A DNA stretch of 33,509 nucleotides from Betaproteobacteria bacterium (GTDB lineage: Bacteria; Pseudomonadota; Gammaproteobacteria; Burkholderiales; Burkholderiaceae_C): contig CANFOR010000004.1 in assembly GCA_947448675.1 (NCBI GenBank), positions 1-33,509 of the forward strand. The letters run 5' to 3'. Each line of letters starts with the position of its first letter. Position 1 is the stretch's first letter. Shown here one piece after another: positions 8,790-17,915 of this stretch. Under the pieces are notes generated by a model. It did no database searches and was not told the origin of the DNA. It worked only from the letters and a program-made list of their open reading frames with translations. A program made the position numbers and the translations under genes.

Positions 8790-11051
8790 ATGAACCCCGT
8801 TGCACGCATCTGCCTCTTGGGCATCTTCGGCTCTCTGCTGTACACCAGTGCCCAAGCACAGGCCATTAAACTGGGCTCTGGTGCGTACTACCAGAGCCCC
8901 AAAACAGGTGACCGCGCGGTTCCACCGGCCCTGTTCAGATCGGCTGCTTTAGAAGCTACTCCTGCGCAAAACTCGCAGTGGTATTCGTCTGTGGTTTACA
9001 ACGCAAAGCCCGAGGCGATTTTTGTACAACCGCTAACGATCAAGCCCACCGAATTGGGCTTAGAAGTGTCGCTGCCGGTGAAAGAAGTGCGCGCTACGGA
9101 ACGCCTCGATGTAGAGATTCGGTACCCGCACCATTTGCCGCTCTTGGTAGCGCCAACCGCTTTTAAACCTGGGCCGTCCAAGCTTGCCAAGCGCGGTGAT
9201 TGGTCGGTTGGCATATCGATGGACCAAGGCGCAGACCGTATGGGCGTCAGCGTGGCCCATGGCGTGCCCTATGCATACGTTCAAATCAGCCGGGGCAATG
9301 CTTTGCTGCGCACACCGGTAGGCGCCACTGCGCGGCTTGATGCGAATGATCCGCGCGTATTGCTGGTGGATTCAGGTGCTGCGCACTACGCCGTATTTGG
9401 GCCGACTGCCAGCGAGTGGAAACAAACCAAACCCAGCGATTGGGTGCTGCAGCTAGCAGAGGGCAAGGGGTATCTTTCCGTCGCTGCGCTGCCCGACGCC
9501 AAGCCCGAGAGTTTGGCCATGATCGCGCGGCATGCGTATGCGTTTATTACCGATACCCGTGTCGATTGGAAGTTTGACCCCGACACCAGTACGGTAGCGA
9601 CGCAATTGACTGTAACGACCCAAAGCATGGAAGGCCCGAACGCAGACGCTTTACTGGGCCTGTACCCGCACCAGTGGTTTCACAACCCTGGTGTCGAAGG
9701 ACGTTTGGGCCCGGCTTATGACACCGTGCGCGGAAAAATTCGCTTGCTAGAGGGCAATAGTTTTTCAATAGAGACCAAGTACACCGGTTTCGTGCCCTTT
9801 TGGCCAGCCATTACCGAACCTGAACGCAAGTCGCAATTGCAGGAGTTGATCAAAGTAGATCAACGCAATGCCCGCCGCATGATGCTGGAAGAAGGCAAGG
9901 GGCCCTATTGGCAGGGCAAGGGCCTGCAACGCATTCTCAAGCTGATGGACGTTGCAGAGCAGCAAGGCGATGCAGATGCGCGTGAAAAACTCTTGGAGCT
10001 GGTTAAAAAACGCACCGAGTCTTGGTTGACTGGTGAGGGGGGCGGCTACTTCCACCTGAACACGCAACAAGGTACCGTGGCCAGTTACCCAGAAGAGTTC
10101 TTTACCGTTGAGCAACTCAACGACCACCATTTCACCTACGGGTATTGGATTCGAGCCGCTGCTGACATTGCGCTGCGCGACCCGCAATGGGCCACAAAAG
10201 AACAATGGGGCGGCATGGTCGATCTGTTGGTGGCCGACATAGCCACCACCCAACGCGATCATGCGCCATTCCCATTTTTGCGAAATTTTGACCCGTACGA
10301 GGGCCACTCATGGGCATCGGGCATTGGTATGGGTGAGCTGGGTAACAACCAAGAGTCTTCTTCCGAAGCGGTGAATGCCTGGGCAGGGCTGATCTTGTGG
10401 GGCGAGATCAAGGGCGACAAAGCTCTCAGAGACCTGGGGATTTACCTCTACACCACAGAAATAGAAGCCATTGACCATTATTGGTTTGATGTCCATGCTC
10501 AGGTGCTCGCGCCAGAGTATAAAAACCTAGAGGTCAGCCAACTCTTTGGCGGCATGTACGCGCACAACACTTGGTGGATTGACGACCCTCGGCAGATAAA
10601 AGGCATCAACCTGTTGCCCATCACTACAGCGTCTACCTATCTGGCTAGACACCCCTCTTTTATAAAGAAAAATTTGGCTAGCCTGGTACCTGAAACAGCT
10701 ATCTACAACAAACGGGGGTTCTATGCAAAACCAATTGATATTTGGCAAGATATTTTTGCCCAGTACATGGGCCTTGCAGACCCTGAGTTGGGCCTGGCCC
10801 AATGGAACCGCTGGGGCTCTTTTGAATTGGGCGATACACGCACACATGCATTGCATTGGCTGCAAAGCCTCAAAGAAATGGGCACTCCAGACTTTTCGGT
10901 GACGGCAAACACCACCCTGTTTGCGGTATTCAAAAAACCTGATGGGAAGCGCACTTATTTGGCCTACAACACAGGCAAAGAAGCCATTAACGTAAAGTTC
11001 AGCGACGGAACACGCTTAGTGGTCGCGCCCCATGCACTGGGGCGACAATAG
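8790..11051 (+). CDS. Secreted GH81 endo-beta-1,3-glucanase
   Basis: Start at 8790 gives signal peptide MNPVARICLLGIFGSLLYTSAQAQA; GH81 signature region GELGNNQESSSEAVNAWAGLILWGEIKGDKALRDLGIYLYTTE with the catalytic Glu residues. Confidence 0.9.
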   Translation: MNPVARICLLGIFGSLLYTSAQAQAIKLGSGAYYQSPKTGDRAVPPALFRSAALEATPAQNSQWYSSVVYNAKPEAIFVQPLTIKPTELGLEVSLPVKEVRATERLDVEIRYPHHLPLLVAPTAFKPGPSKLAKRGDWSVGISMDQGADRMGVSVAHGVPYAYVQISRGNALLRTPVGATARLDANDPRVLLVDSGAAHYAVFGPTASEWKQTKPSDWVLQLAEGKGYLSVAALPDAKPESLAMIARHAYAFITDTRVDWKFDPDTSTVATQLTVTTQSMEGPNADALLGLYPHQWFHNPGVEGRLGPAYDTVRGKIRLLEGNSFSIETKYTGFVPFWPAITEPERKSQLQELIKVDQRNARRMMLEEGKGPYWQGKGLQRILKLMDVAEQQGDADAREKLLELVKKRTESWLTGEGGGYFHLNTQQGTVASYPEEFFTVEQLNDHHFTYGYWIRAAADIALRDPQWATKEQWGGMVDLLVADIATTQRDHAPFPFLRNFDPYEGHSWASGIGMGELGNNQESSSEAVNAWAGLILWGEIKGDKALRDLGIYLYTTEIEAIDHYWFDVHAQVLAPEYKNLEVSQLFGGMYAHNTWWIDDPRQIKGINLLPITTASTYLARHPSFIKKNLASLVPETAIYNKRGFYAKPIDIWQDIFAQYMGLADPELGLAQWNRWGSFELGDTRTHALHWLQSLKEMGTPDFSVTANTTLFAVFKKPDGKRTYLAYNTGKEAINVKFSDGTRLVVAPHALGRQ

Positions 11052-11059
11052 GAGTAGCG

Positions 11060-11920
11060 ATGAGCAGCTTTAAACCCATGACTCCCGAATGGCAACAATG
11101 GTGCCGTGATAACTTGGCGCGTGGATGCGATGAGGCCACGCTGATTGCAGCTATGGTGCAAGCAGGCATAGAGCCCGTCACAGCAGGAATTGCTGTTTTG
11201 CAGGCCATGAATCAGCCCACTCAGGCTAGCACGGGCAATGCCGCAAACCCAGCCGCTTACGAATACACTGCAGCCCGCTTTCCACAAGTGGGAAGCCGCA
11301 TTCAAACGCACGACCGCGAGGTGAAAATCAGCTTCCGCTTGCTCGAGCCCGTGGTTACGGTGGTCGACGACTTTATGTCGATGGCCGAGTGTGAGCAGCT
11401 GGTTGAAATGTCACGCGCCAAGCTGCAACGCTCCACCATCGTCGACCCCAGTACCGGTGCTCATCAACACATTGCCGAGCGCACCAGCAGCGGAACTTTT
11501 TTTGCACTGAATGAAGACGCTTTCATTGCAAGGCTCGACAGGCGCATTGCCGACCTGATGCACTGGCCCATTGAAAATGGCGAAGGCCTGCAAATTTTGA
11601 ACTACCTGGTCGGTGGTGAATACAAGTCGCACTTTGACTACTTTCCGCCCAGCGACCCAGGCTGTGCCATGCACATTGCCAAAGGCGGGCAACGTGTTAG
11701 CACCTTGATCATTTACTTAAACGATGTGCCCGCAGGCGGTGAAACCACCTTTCCGTCTGTAGGCCTGTCTGTCGTGCCTAAAAAGGGATCGGCCGTTTAC
11801 TTTGAGTATTGCAATGCGCATGGTCAGCTCGACGAGCGCACACTGCACGGCGGGCTGCCAGTGCTGGCTGGCGAAAAGTGGATTGCCACCAAGTGGATGC
11901 GGCAACGCAAATACGCTTAA
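11060..11920 (+). CDS. 2-oxoglutarate/Fe(II)-dependent dioxygenase, prolyl-4-hydroxylase alpha-subunit-like
   Basis: LQILNYLVGGEYKSHFDYF (HxD), RVSTLIIYLNDVPAGGETTFPSVGLSVVPKKGSAVYFEY, RTLHGGLPVLAGEKWIATKW (distal His and 2OG-binding Lys). Confidence 0.93.
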   Translation: MSSFKPMTPEWQQWCRDNLARGCDEATLIAAMVQAGIEPVTAGIAVLQAMNQPTQASTGNAANPAAYEYTAARFPQVGSRIQTHDREVKISFRLLEPVVTVVDDFMSMAECEQLVEMSRAKLQRSTIVDPSTGAHQHIAERTSSGTFFALNEDAFIARLDRRIADLMHWPIENGEGLQILNYLVGGEYKSHFDYFPPSDPGCAMHIAKGGQRVSTLIIYLNDVPAGGETTFPSVGLSVVPKKGSAVYFEYCNAHGQLDERTLHGGLPVLAGEKWIATKWMRQRKYA

Positions 11921-11924
11921 AACA

Positions 11925-11954
11925 AAAAAAGCCATCAATACTGATGGCTTTTTT
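11925..11954. terminator. Bidirectional intrinsic terminator between convergent genes
   Basis: AAAAAAGCCATCA-ATAC-TGATGGCTTTTTT: 13-bp perfect stem with A/T tracts on both sides. Confidence 0.93.
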
Positions 11955-11955
11955 C

Positions 11956-11983
11956 AACCATGGAGTATTGCCACTCCATGGTT
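11956..11983. repeat. Second perfect hairpin immediately adjacent to the terminator
   Basis: AACCATGGAGT-ATTGCC-ACTCCATGGTT: 11-bp perfect inverted repeat. Confidence 0.85.
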
Positions 11984-11995
11984 TGCATCAATCAT

Positions 11996-13936
11996 TTATT
12001 GAAACTGTACGCCACCCACTACGTTGATGGTTGTGGGATATGTGCCGTTAAGTGGCACGGTAAGGTTGGTATTGCTTGTCAACCCGCTGGCCGTAATGGC
12101 CGCACCACCGCCATCGGCTTGAAAATCAACTTGCGTCACTGCACCCGCAAGAATTTGCGCAACGGTTACCGTCGCTACGCCACAATTTTGGGTGATTTTG
12201 TCAAACGAACTGAGTGCCGTGACGTAGGCTGTTGCAGGACTAGCTGTCGCGTGGACAACCGCCGCAACTTGAGGATTGCAGGTTGGAGAAGATACGCCTG
12301 ATACGCCTGCGACTTTAGACGAAATCATGACCACAAAGTTTGCGCCACTGGCACCGTTAAACCATTCCGGATTTACAGCAAATGTATAGCTCAGCCCGGT
12401 TTTTCCAACAGCACTAATCGGAGCGCCCGATGCTGGTGCTACCAGGCTAATGCCTTGGTAGGTGTAGCCGGCCAGGTTAGCCAATGTGTCTTGGATATAC
12501 AGATATTCGTAAGTTGGACTTGCAGCCGTGTCTCCTCCTGAACCTGCAGCCGGGTTGTTTTGTCCTCCAGAATATACGGCCCAAGTACCCCCATTGACGG
12601 TTGCAGGAAAAGCAGCAAATCCTGTGGACACGATAGGCGTTGTTCCTGGTGGCGGCGTTGGAGTGGGTGTTGGTGTTGGAGTGGGCGTCGGAGTAGGAGT
12701 CGGGGTTAGTGACGCTGTGCCCACACCAAAACGCACGTCGTCAAAATAATAGTTTTCACCATGGCCTTGGTTACCAAAGTCAAAAAATATCGAGGCACGG
12801 TCAAAGTTAAATGTGTCGTTGAGCGCCGCCGTGGCCGGTTTGGTGGCATCAAATGTCATGCTCTGCCATCCACCTGCAACTGTGGTGAGCACATCAACTT
12901 CGACATACGCGTTGGGGTCTGTTTGTTGCTCAAGTTTTAAGCGAACAGTTTTTCCAGCAGCTGGTGACCATACATTCATCGTGACGATGTGATTGGTGGG
13001 TGTAACAAACTCACCCGTGCTGAGATTTAAGAATGTAGTTCCAGCCCAGGTTTCAGAAGCGGCAGCAGCAGAGCCTTTGGTTACCTGCGCCGCACGGCCA
13101 TTGCCACCCGTTGGGGGCGTGGCTGTGACTACAGATAGGTTTCCACCAAAGTCTGCTGTGCCTCCTATGCTGTAGCCTGATGTGTCACCAGTTTCAAATG
13201 TGATTTGTGCTGGTGCTGGTGCTGGTGTCGGTGTTGGTGTCGGCGCTGCAATACCCAAGATGGTGTTGACGGTTGCGCTTACATTGCTACTGTTATAGGC
13301 ATCTAACGCTGTCGTGCCGCTTTTAATTTGCGTAAGTGCAGGTGCCAGATTGGTGCCTGTAGCAGCGGCGGCCTTCAACTTCACGGCAAGAATCGCAGCC
13401 ATGACCTTGGCTACATTGTGTGCCTTGTTATCGGCTGTTGCGACATAGTCTTTCAAAAAGTCATAGTCCACCGGCAAGGCCAAGTCGGTTCGTGCGCGTA
13501 TGCTGGCATCTGCAACACTCAGGTTTCCGTCTAAGAGCATCTCTGCTGAAATGGCGGTGGTGAGTGGTGACACCACCGCTGGCCTGCTGGCTGGCGACAG
13601 CAGCTTGTAGGCAGCCAAGATGGGGCCATCGCTGTCGGTTGCGGTGGTGGGCACAGTAGCAATAATGTGCAATTTGGTGATGTCGGTGCCAGCGGGTACC
13701 GCGAGGCTGTATGCACCTTTAGCGCCGCTGGTTGCGGTGGGCTCGTTGGGGTCGCACAGGCCGTTGCTGTTCAAGTCCAGGCAAACCGTAGCGCCTGTGA
13801 TGTAACCATCGATGATGGCGCCACTGAGTGAAGTGGGAGCCGTGCTGGCGGAACCACCGCCACCGCAAGCAGAAACCAAGGCCGCAGTAGCCAGGGCAAG
13901 CGCCGTCAGTGGAAGATTGTTGGTGGATGATTTCAT
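11996..13936 (-). CDS. Large lipoprotein, putative glucan-binding surface protein with (TP)n linkers
   Basis: Lipobox ALVSACGGGGS; N-terminal repeat-like domain (GAIIDGYITGATVCLDLNSNGLCDPNEPTATSGAKGAYSL); CBM-like FETGDTSGYSIGG...YYFDDVRFG domain flanked by PTPTPTPAPAPA and [18 protein letters not shown] linkers; unknown C-terminal domain. Confidence 0.72.
   Translation of the reverse strand: MKSSTNNLPLTALALATAALVSACGGGGSASTAPTSLSGAIIDGYITGATVCLDLNSNGLCDPNEPTATSGAKGAYSLAVPAGTDITKLHIIATVPTTATDSDGPILAAYKLLSPASRPAVVSPLTTAISAEMLLDGNLSVADASIRARTDLALPVDYDFLKDYVATADNKAHNVAKVMAAILAVKLKAAAATGTNLAPALTQIKSGTTALDAYNSSNVSATVNTILGIAAPTPTPTPAPAPAQITFETGDTSGYSIGGTADFGGNLSVVTATPPTGGNGRAAQVTKGSAAAASETWAGTTFLNLSTGEFVTPTNHIVTMNVWSPAAGKTVRLKLEQQTDPNAYVEVDVLTTVAGGWQSMTFDATKPATAALNDTFNFDRASIFFDFGNQGHGENYYFDDVRFGVGTASLTPTPTPTPTPTPTPTPTPPPGTTPIVSTGFAAFPATVNGGTWAVYSGGQNNPAAGSGGDTAASPTYEYLYIQDTLANLAGYTYQGISLVAPASGAPISAVGKTGLSYTFAVNPEWFNGASGANFVVMISSKVAGVSGVSSPTCNPQVAAVVHATASPATAYVTALSSFDKITQNCGVATVTVAQILAGAVTQVDFQADGGGAAITASGLTSNTNLTVPLNGTYPTTINVVGGVQFQ
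12657..12708. repeat. Imperfect hexanucleotide repeat encoding (TP)n
   Basis: ggagtgggtgttggtgttggagtgggcgtcggagtaggagtcgg; translates on minus as [16 protein letters not shown]. Confidence 0.85.
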
Positions 13937-13978
13937 GGGGTACCTTTGCTAAGTTGGGATGTGCCAGCACCGTAAAAT

Positions 13979-13992
13979 GAAAGCGCTTGCAT
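13979..13992. promoter_or_regulatory. LacI-family operator, one mismatch (TGAAAGCGCTTGCA), shared by the divergent lipoprotein and GH30 genes
   Basis: Matches TGAAAGCGCTTTCA at 13/14 positions; located in the divergent intergenic region. Confidence 0.75.
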
Positions 13993-14084
13993 AAAGTGCA
14001 TCTTAGATGAGGTTTTTTTGCTTGCGCATGAGGTTTACCCTTGTTTGTGAAGCAGTTCTGGTTTTAAAGTGCTATGGATTCGCA

Positions 14085-15476
14085 ATGAATATTTCAAATA
14101 AACCACTTGCCTTCGAGTGGCATCTTTCCACCCAAGGGGCAGGGGGTGGCCTGCACCGACAAGCAGACTTAGTGGCGCAGAAAGCGAGTGGCGCAGAGTC
14201 GGCATCGCTATGGGTTAACCCTTCTGTTGCGTTTCAAGAAATGGAAGGTTTTGGGGCTGCATTCACCGAGTCTTCGGCCACCGTCTGGCAAAGGCTGCCG
14301 ACGTTTGAACAAGAGCAGGTCTTGCGCAACTACTTCAGTCCAAGCGAAGGCCATGGCTACAGCTTTTGCCGGGTGCACATGAACAGTTGCGATTTTTCTT
14401 TGGGCAACTACGCACATGTGGAGCAAGCTGGAGACTTGCTGTTAAAAAGCTTTTCTGTTGAGCGCGATAAGCAAGCCTTGCTGCCGATGATTCGCGCCGC
14501 CATCCACATGGCGGCGCGGCCAATTCGTTTGCTGGTGTCGCCATGGAGTCCGCCCGCTTGGATGAAGTCCAACGCAGAGATGAACCAAGGCGGCAAGTTG
14601 TTGCCGCAATACGCCAACGCCTGGGCGCGTTGCTTTGTGAAGTTCATTCGAGCTTATGAAGCAGAAGGCGTGCCTGTCTGGGGCGTGTCGGTTCAAAATG
14701 AGCCAGCAGCAACCCAAAGCTGGGACTCTTGTATTTACAGCGCTGAAGAAGAGCGTGACTTTGTCCGCGACCATCTAGGACCTGAGTTACATAAGGCCGG
14801 ACTAGGCCATATCAAGATCGTTATTTGGGATCACAACCGTGACTGCATGGTTGAGCGTGCGGGCACGGTGTATGCCGAAGCCGATGCCGCACAATATGTG
14901 TGGGGCACAGGCTTTCACTGGTATGGTGAAGACCACTTTGAGCATGTACAGCTCGTGCATGACGCTTGGCCAGATAAGAAGCTCCTGTTTACCGAAGGCT
15001 GCCAAGAGAAGGGGCCACACCACGGCTCATGGGCATTGGGTGAGCGCTATGCACGCTCCATCATCAACGATTTGAACCGTTGGACAGTCGGGTGGATCGA
15101 CTGGAACCTGCTTCTAGACCACTCAGGTGGGCCTAACCATGTTGGTAACCTGTGCAGTGCCCCCATGTTGGCAACACAACAGGGGGACGCTGTGAGCCTA
15201 CAAAGCTCCTATTTCTACATAGGGCACTTCGCACGTTTTATTCAGCCCGGTGCTCGCCGAATACTGTGCGCGGCCACACGTGAAGATTTGGAGTGCACCG
15301 CCTTCCTCAACGAAAACGGCTCTGTAGTGATCGTGGCGCTCAACCGCACGGATGCTGCCATCGCATTCCATTTGCGCATTGCCCAAGGCCTTGGGGCGCA
15401 AGCCACGCTTGCACCACACTCGATTGCAAGCTACGTTAGCCTGGTATTTCAAGCCGTTAAACGACCATCCGCATGA
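14085..15476 (+). CDS. GH30-family glycoside hydrolase (glucosylceramidase / endo-beta-1,6-glucanase-like), probably cytoplasmic
   Basis: MEGFGAAFTESSATVWQRL, RLLVSPWSPPAWMKSN, VWGVSVQNEP (acid/base), KKLLFTEGCQE (nucleophile). Start uncertain: ORF is open from ATG 14007. Confidence 0.87.
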   Translation: MNISNKPLAFEWHLSTQGAGGGLHRQADLVAQKASGAESASLWVNPSVAFQEMEGFGAAFTESSATVWQRLPTFEQEQVLRNYFSPSEGHGYSFCRVHMNSCDFSLGNYAHVEQAGDLLLKSFSVERDKQALLPMIRAAIHMAARPIRLLVSPWSPPAWMKSNAEMNQGGKLLPQYANAWARCFVKFIRAYEAEGVPVWGVSVQNEPAATQSWDSCIYSAEEERDFVRDHLGPELHKAGLGHIKIVIWDHNRDCMVERAGTVYAEADAAQYVWGTGFHWYGEDHFEHVQLVHDAWPDKKLLFTEGCQEKGPHHGSWALGERYARSIINDLNRWTVGWIDWNLLLDHSGGPNHVGNLCSAPMLATQQGDAVSLQSSYFYIGHFARFIQPGARRILCAATREDLECTAFLNENGSVVIVALNRTDAAIAFHLRIAQGLGAQATLAPHSIASYVSLVFQAVKRPSA

Positions 15477-16504
15477 AAAGCCAATGCCCACGATGCGTCG
15501 GGCATAAGGCCTACGATTTGCCCCGCTTTGCAATCCCCATGATTGGCTGTCACTTTTGCATTCAAAAGATGTGCAATACCCTCAATCCGCAGATGGATGA
15601 TGGACGAATCTCCCAGGTGTTCAGCAAATACAACCTGCGCAGGTATGCCTTCTTCTGGCTGCGCCAGCTTGAGGTGTTCTGCGCGCAAGCCCACGCGCTG
15701 CACGCTGGCGGTACCTTCCCCGAGAAGCTTGCCCCATAGCGCACTGTGCGCTGGTGAAGCGCCGGGCTGAGGCTTGTCGATAAGATTGATCCGCGGAGCC
15801 CCAATAAATGTGGCCACAAATTCTGTTGTGGGCTGGTTATAGAGTTGCAAAGGTACGCCCAATTGCTCTATGCAACCCTTGTTAAACACGGCAATACGGT
15901 CACCCAAGGTCATGGCCTCTACCTGGTCATGGGTTACGTAGATCATGGTGGTGCCCAGCTCTTTGTGCAAGCGTGACAACTCCACGCGCATGTCTACACG
16001 CAGTGCGGCGTCTAGGTTAGACAGCGGCTCGTCGAACAAAAATACCTTGGGCTTTCGCACAATGGCGCGGCCTATTGCTACCCGCTGGCGTTGCCCACCC
16101 GAGAGCTCTTTAGGAAAACGATTGAGTAGATCGCTCATTCGCAAAATTTCGGCCGCCCTACCCACTTGCAAGGCACGCTGGGTCTTACTTACGCCCGCCA
16201 TCTTGAGCGCAAAACCCATATTCTCTGCAACGGTCATGTGCGGGTACAAGGCATAACTCTGAAACACCATGGCGGCACCGCGATCCGCCGGATGCAGCTC
16301 ATTGGCGCGTTGGCCATCAATCAAGAGCTCGCCTGAAGTGATCGTCTCCAGCCCGGCGATCATGCGCAGAGTGGTGGATTTTCCGCAACCCGATGGACCG
16401 ACGAAAACCATAAATTCGCCATCATTCACCTCCAGGTCAATGCCGCGGATGACATCTACCACGCCAAAACTTTTACATAAACCTTTAACAGTCACTTGTC
16501 CCAT
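15449..16504 (-). CDS. Sugar ABC transporter ATP-binding protein (UgpC/MsmK/MalK-type)
   Basis: Walker A GPSGCGKST, LSGGQRQRVAIGRAIVRKPKVFLFDEPLSNLD, C-terminal TOBE-like region. Confidence 0.95.
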   Translation of the reverse strand: MGQVTVKGLCKSFGVVDVIRGIDLEVNDGEFMVFVGPSGCGKSTTLRMIAGLETITSGELLIDGQRANELHPADRGAAMVFQSYALYPHMTVAENMGFALKMAGVSKTQRALQVGRAAEILRMSDLLNRFPKELSGGQRQRVAIGRAIVRKPKVFLFDEPLSNLDAALRVDMRVELSRLHKELGTTMIYVTHDQVEAMTLGDRIAVFNKGCIEQLGVPLQLYNQPTTEFVATFIGAPRINLIDKPQPGASPAHSALWGKLLGEGTASVQRVGLRAEHLKLAQPEEGIPAQVVFAEHLGDSSIIHLRIEGIAHLLNAKVTANHGDCKAGQIVGLMPDASWALAFHADGRLTA

Positions 16505-16540
16505 CGCGGCACTCCTTCTGAACTTGTTAGTAGGTCGGAG

Positions 16541-17914
16541 TCACGCGATTTCGCAAGACGCCAGGTCTTTTGAGTACGCCTTTTTTGCCGCACTCAACAT
16601 GTCTGCATACCATATTGCGCTGTCTTTGAGCGTGCGCTTTTGCGTCTGAAAGTCCACATGCACAATGCCAAAGCGTTTGGCATACCCAGACGCCCATTCA
16701 AAGTTGTCTAACAAGCTCCAGACCATATAGCCCTCCATGCGTACCCCACGGCGCATAGCCTGGGCTACGGCCTCGATGTGGCGCGCAACGTACTCTAGCC
16801 GGTCTACATCATGAACACGCCCATCTTGCACGGTATCGTTGAAAGCTCCGCCGTTTTCAGTGACGTACATCGGCGGCACGCGGTAATCGGTGTGTAGCCG
16901 CACCAGCAATTCCGTCAAACCCTCTGGGTACACCTCCCAACCCATCTCGGTCAGGGGCAGACCACTTTGCTTGTTCTCCCACGCACCCGCTGCACTGATT
17001 ACGGAGCGTGAATAATAATTAACACCCATGAAATCCATTGGCGTTGCAATGGCGGCCATGTCTCCGGCTTGGATGCGAGGTGCATCAACACCTAAATGTT
17101 CAAGAACATCTGATGGGTAACACCCCTTGAACAAGGGGTCCATATACCAGCGGACCAGCTTGCCGTCTTCCAACACAGTTTGGGCACAGTCTTGCTCAGA
17201 ATCTGTTGCGCTGTGCATGGGGGAAAGATTCAGCACAATGCCTAGTCGCGTCTTACTACCCTGCGCCCTTATGGCCTGCAGAGCCAGGCCGTGGCTCAGC
17301 AACAGGTGGTGCGAGGCCTGAACTGCATCGGCTCGGCTTTTTACTCCGGGTGCAAACACGCCTTGCTCATAGCCCAGAGTGGCCATGACCCAAGGCTCAT
17401 TGTGCGTCGTGATACTGGCTACGCGCGCGCCGAATCTTTTGTCGATGCCCACGGCGTACTCCACAAAGCGCTCGACGGTGTCGCGTTGCGCCCAGCCCCC
17501 ACTGACTTGGAGTTCGCTTGGCAGATCCCAGTGGTTCAAGGTCAAATAGGGTTTTATTCCACGCTTCAGCAAACCGTCTATTAAGCGTTCGTAGAAGTCC
17601 AAACCTTTTTCATTCCACGGGCCGCTTCCACCAGGCCGAACACGAGGCCAAGACACAGAGAAGCGATAAGCATTAACGCCCAAACCCTTGATCAAATCCA
17701 AATCATCTTGCAAGCGGTTGTAGTGGTCGCAAGCAATCTCTCCGTCGCTGCCATCAACAATGGCACCAGGGGTTTTGCAAAAATCATCCCAAATTGAAGA
17801 TCCACGGCCATCGGTGGATGTCGCGCCCTCTATTTGGAAAGCGCTGGTAGCAACTCCCCAAATAAATGTATCTGGAAAAATCGGGTTTATTTTTATATTA
17901 CTGCTGTTTTTCAT
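16541..17914 (-). CDS. GH1 beta-glucosidase
   Basis: FPDTFIWGVATSAFQIEGA, LTLNHWDLP, ITTHNEPW, PPMYVTENGGAF, YMVWSLLDNFEWASGY. Confidence 0.96.
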   Translation of the reverse strand: MKNSSNIKINPIFPDTFIWGVATSAFQIEGATSTDGRGSSIWDDFCKTPGAIVDGSDGEIACDHYNRLQDDLDLIKGLGVNAYRFSVSWPRVRPGGSGPWNEKGLDFYERLIDGLLKRGIKPYLTLNHWDLPSELQVSGGWAQRDTVERFVEYAVGIDKRFGARVASITTHNEPWVMATLGYEQGVFAPGVKSRADAVQASHHLLLSHGLALQAIRAQGSKTRLGIVLNLSPMHSATDSEQDCAQTVLEDGKLVRWYMDPLFKGCYPSDVLEHLGVDAPRIQAGDMAAIATPMDFMGVNYYSRSVISAAGAWENKQSGLPLTEMGWEVYPEGLTELLVRLHTDYRVPPMYVTENGGAFNDTVQDGRVHDVDRLEYVARHIEAVAQAMRRGVRMEGYMVWSLLDNFEWASGYAKRFGIVHVDFQTQKRTLKDSAIWYADMLSAAKKAYSKDLASCEIA

Positions 17915-17915
17915 A

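Noticed and set aside
17838-17852. GGAAAGCGCTGG inside the GH1 5' coding region
   Set aside because: Only the AAAGCGCT core matches and there is no palindrome; coding context explains it.
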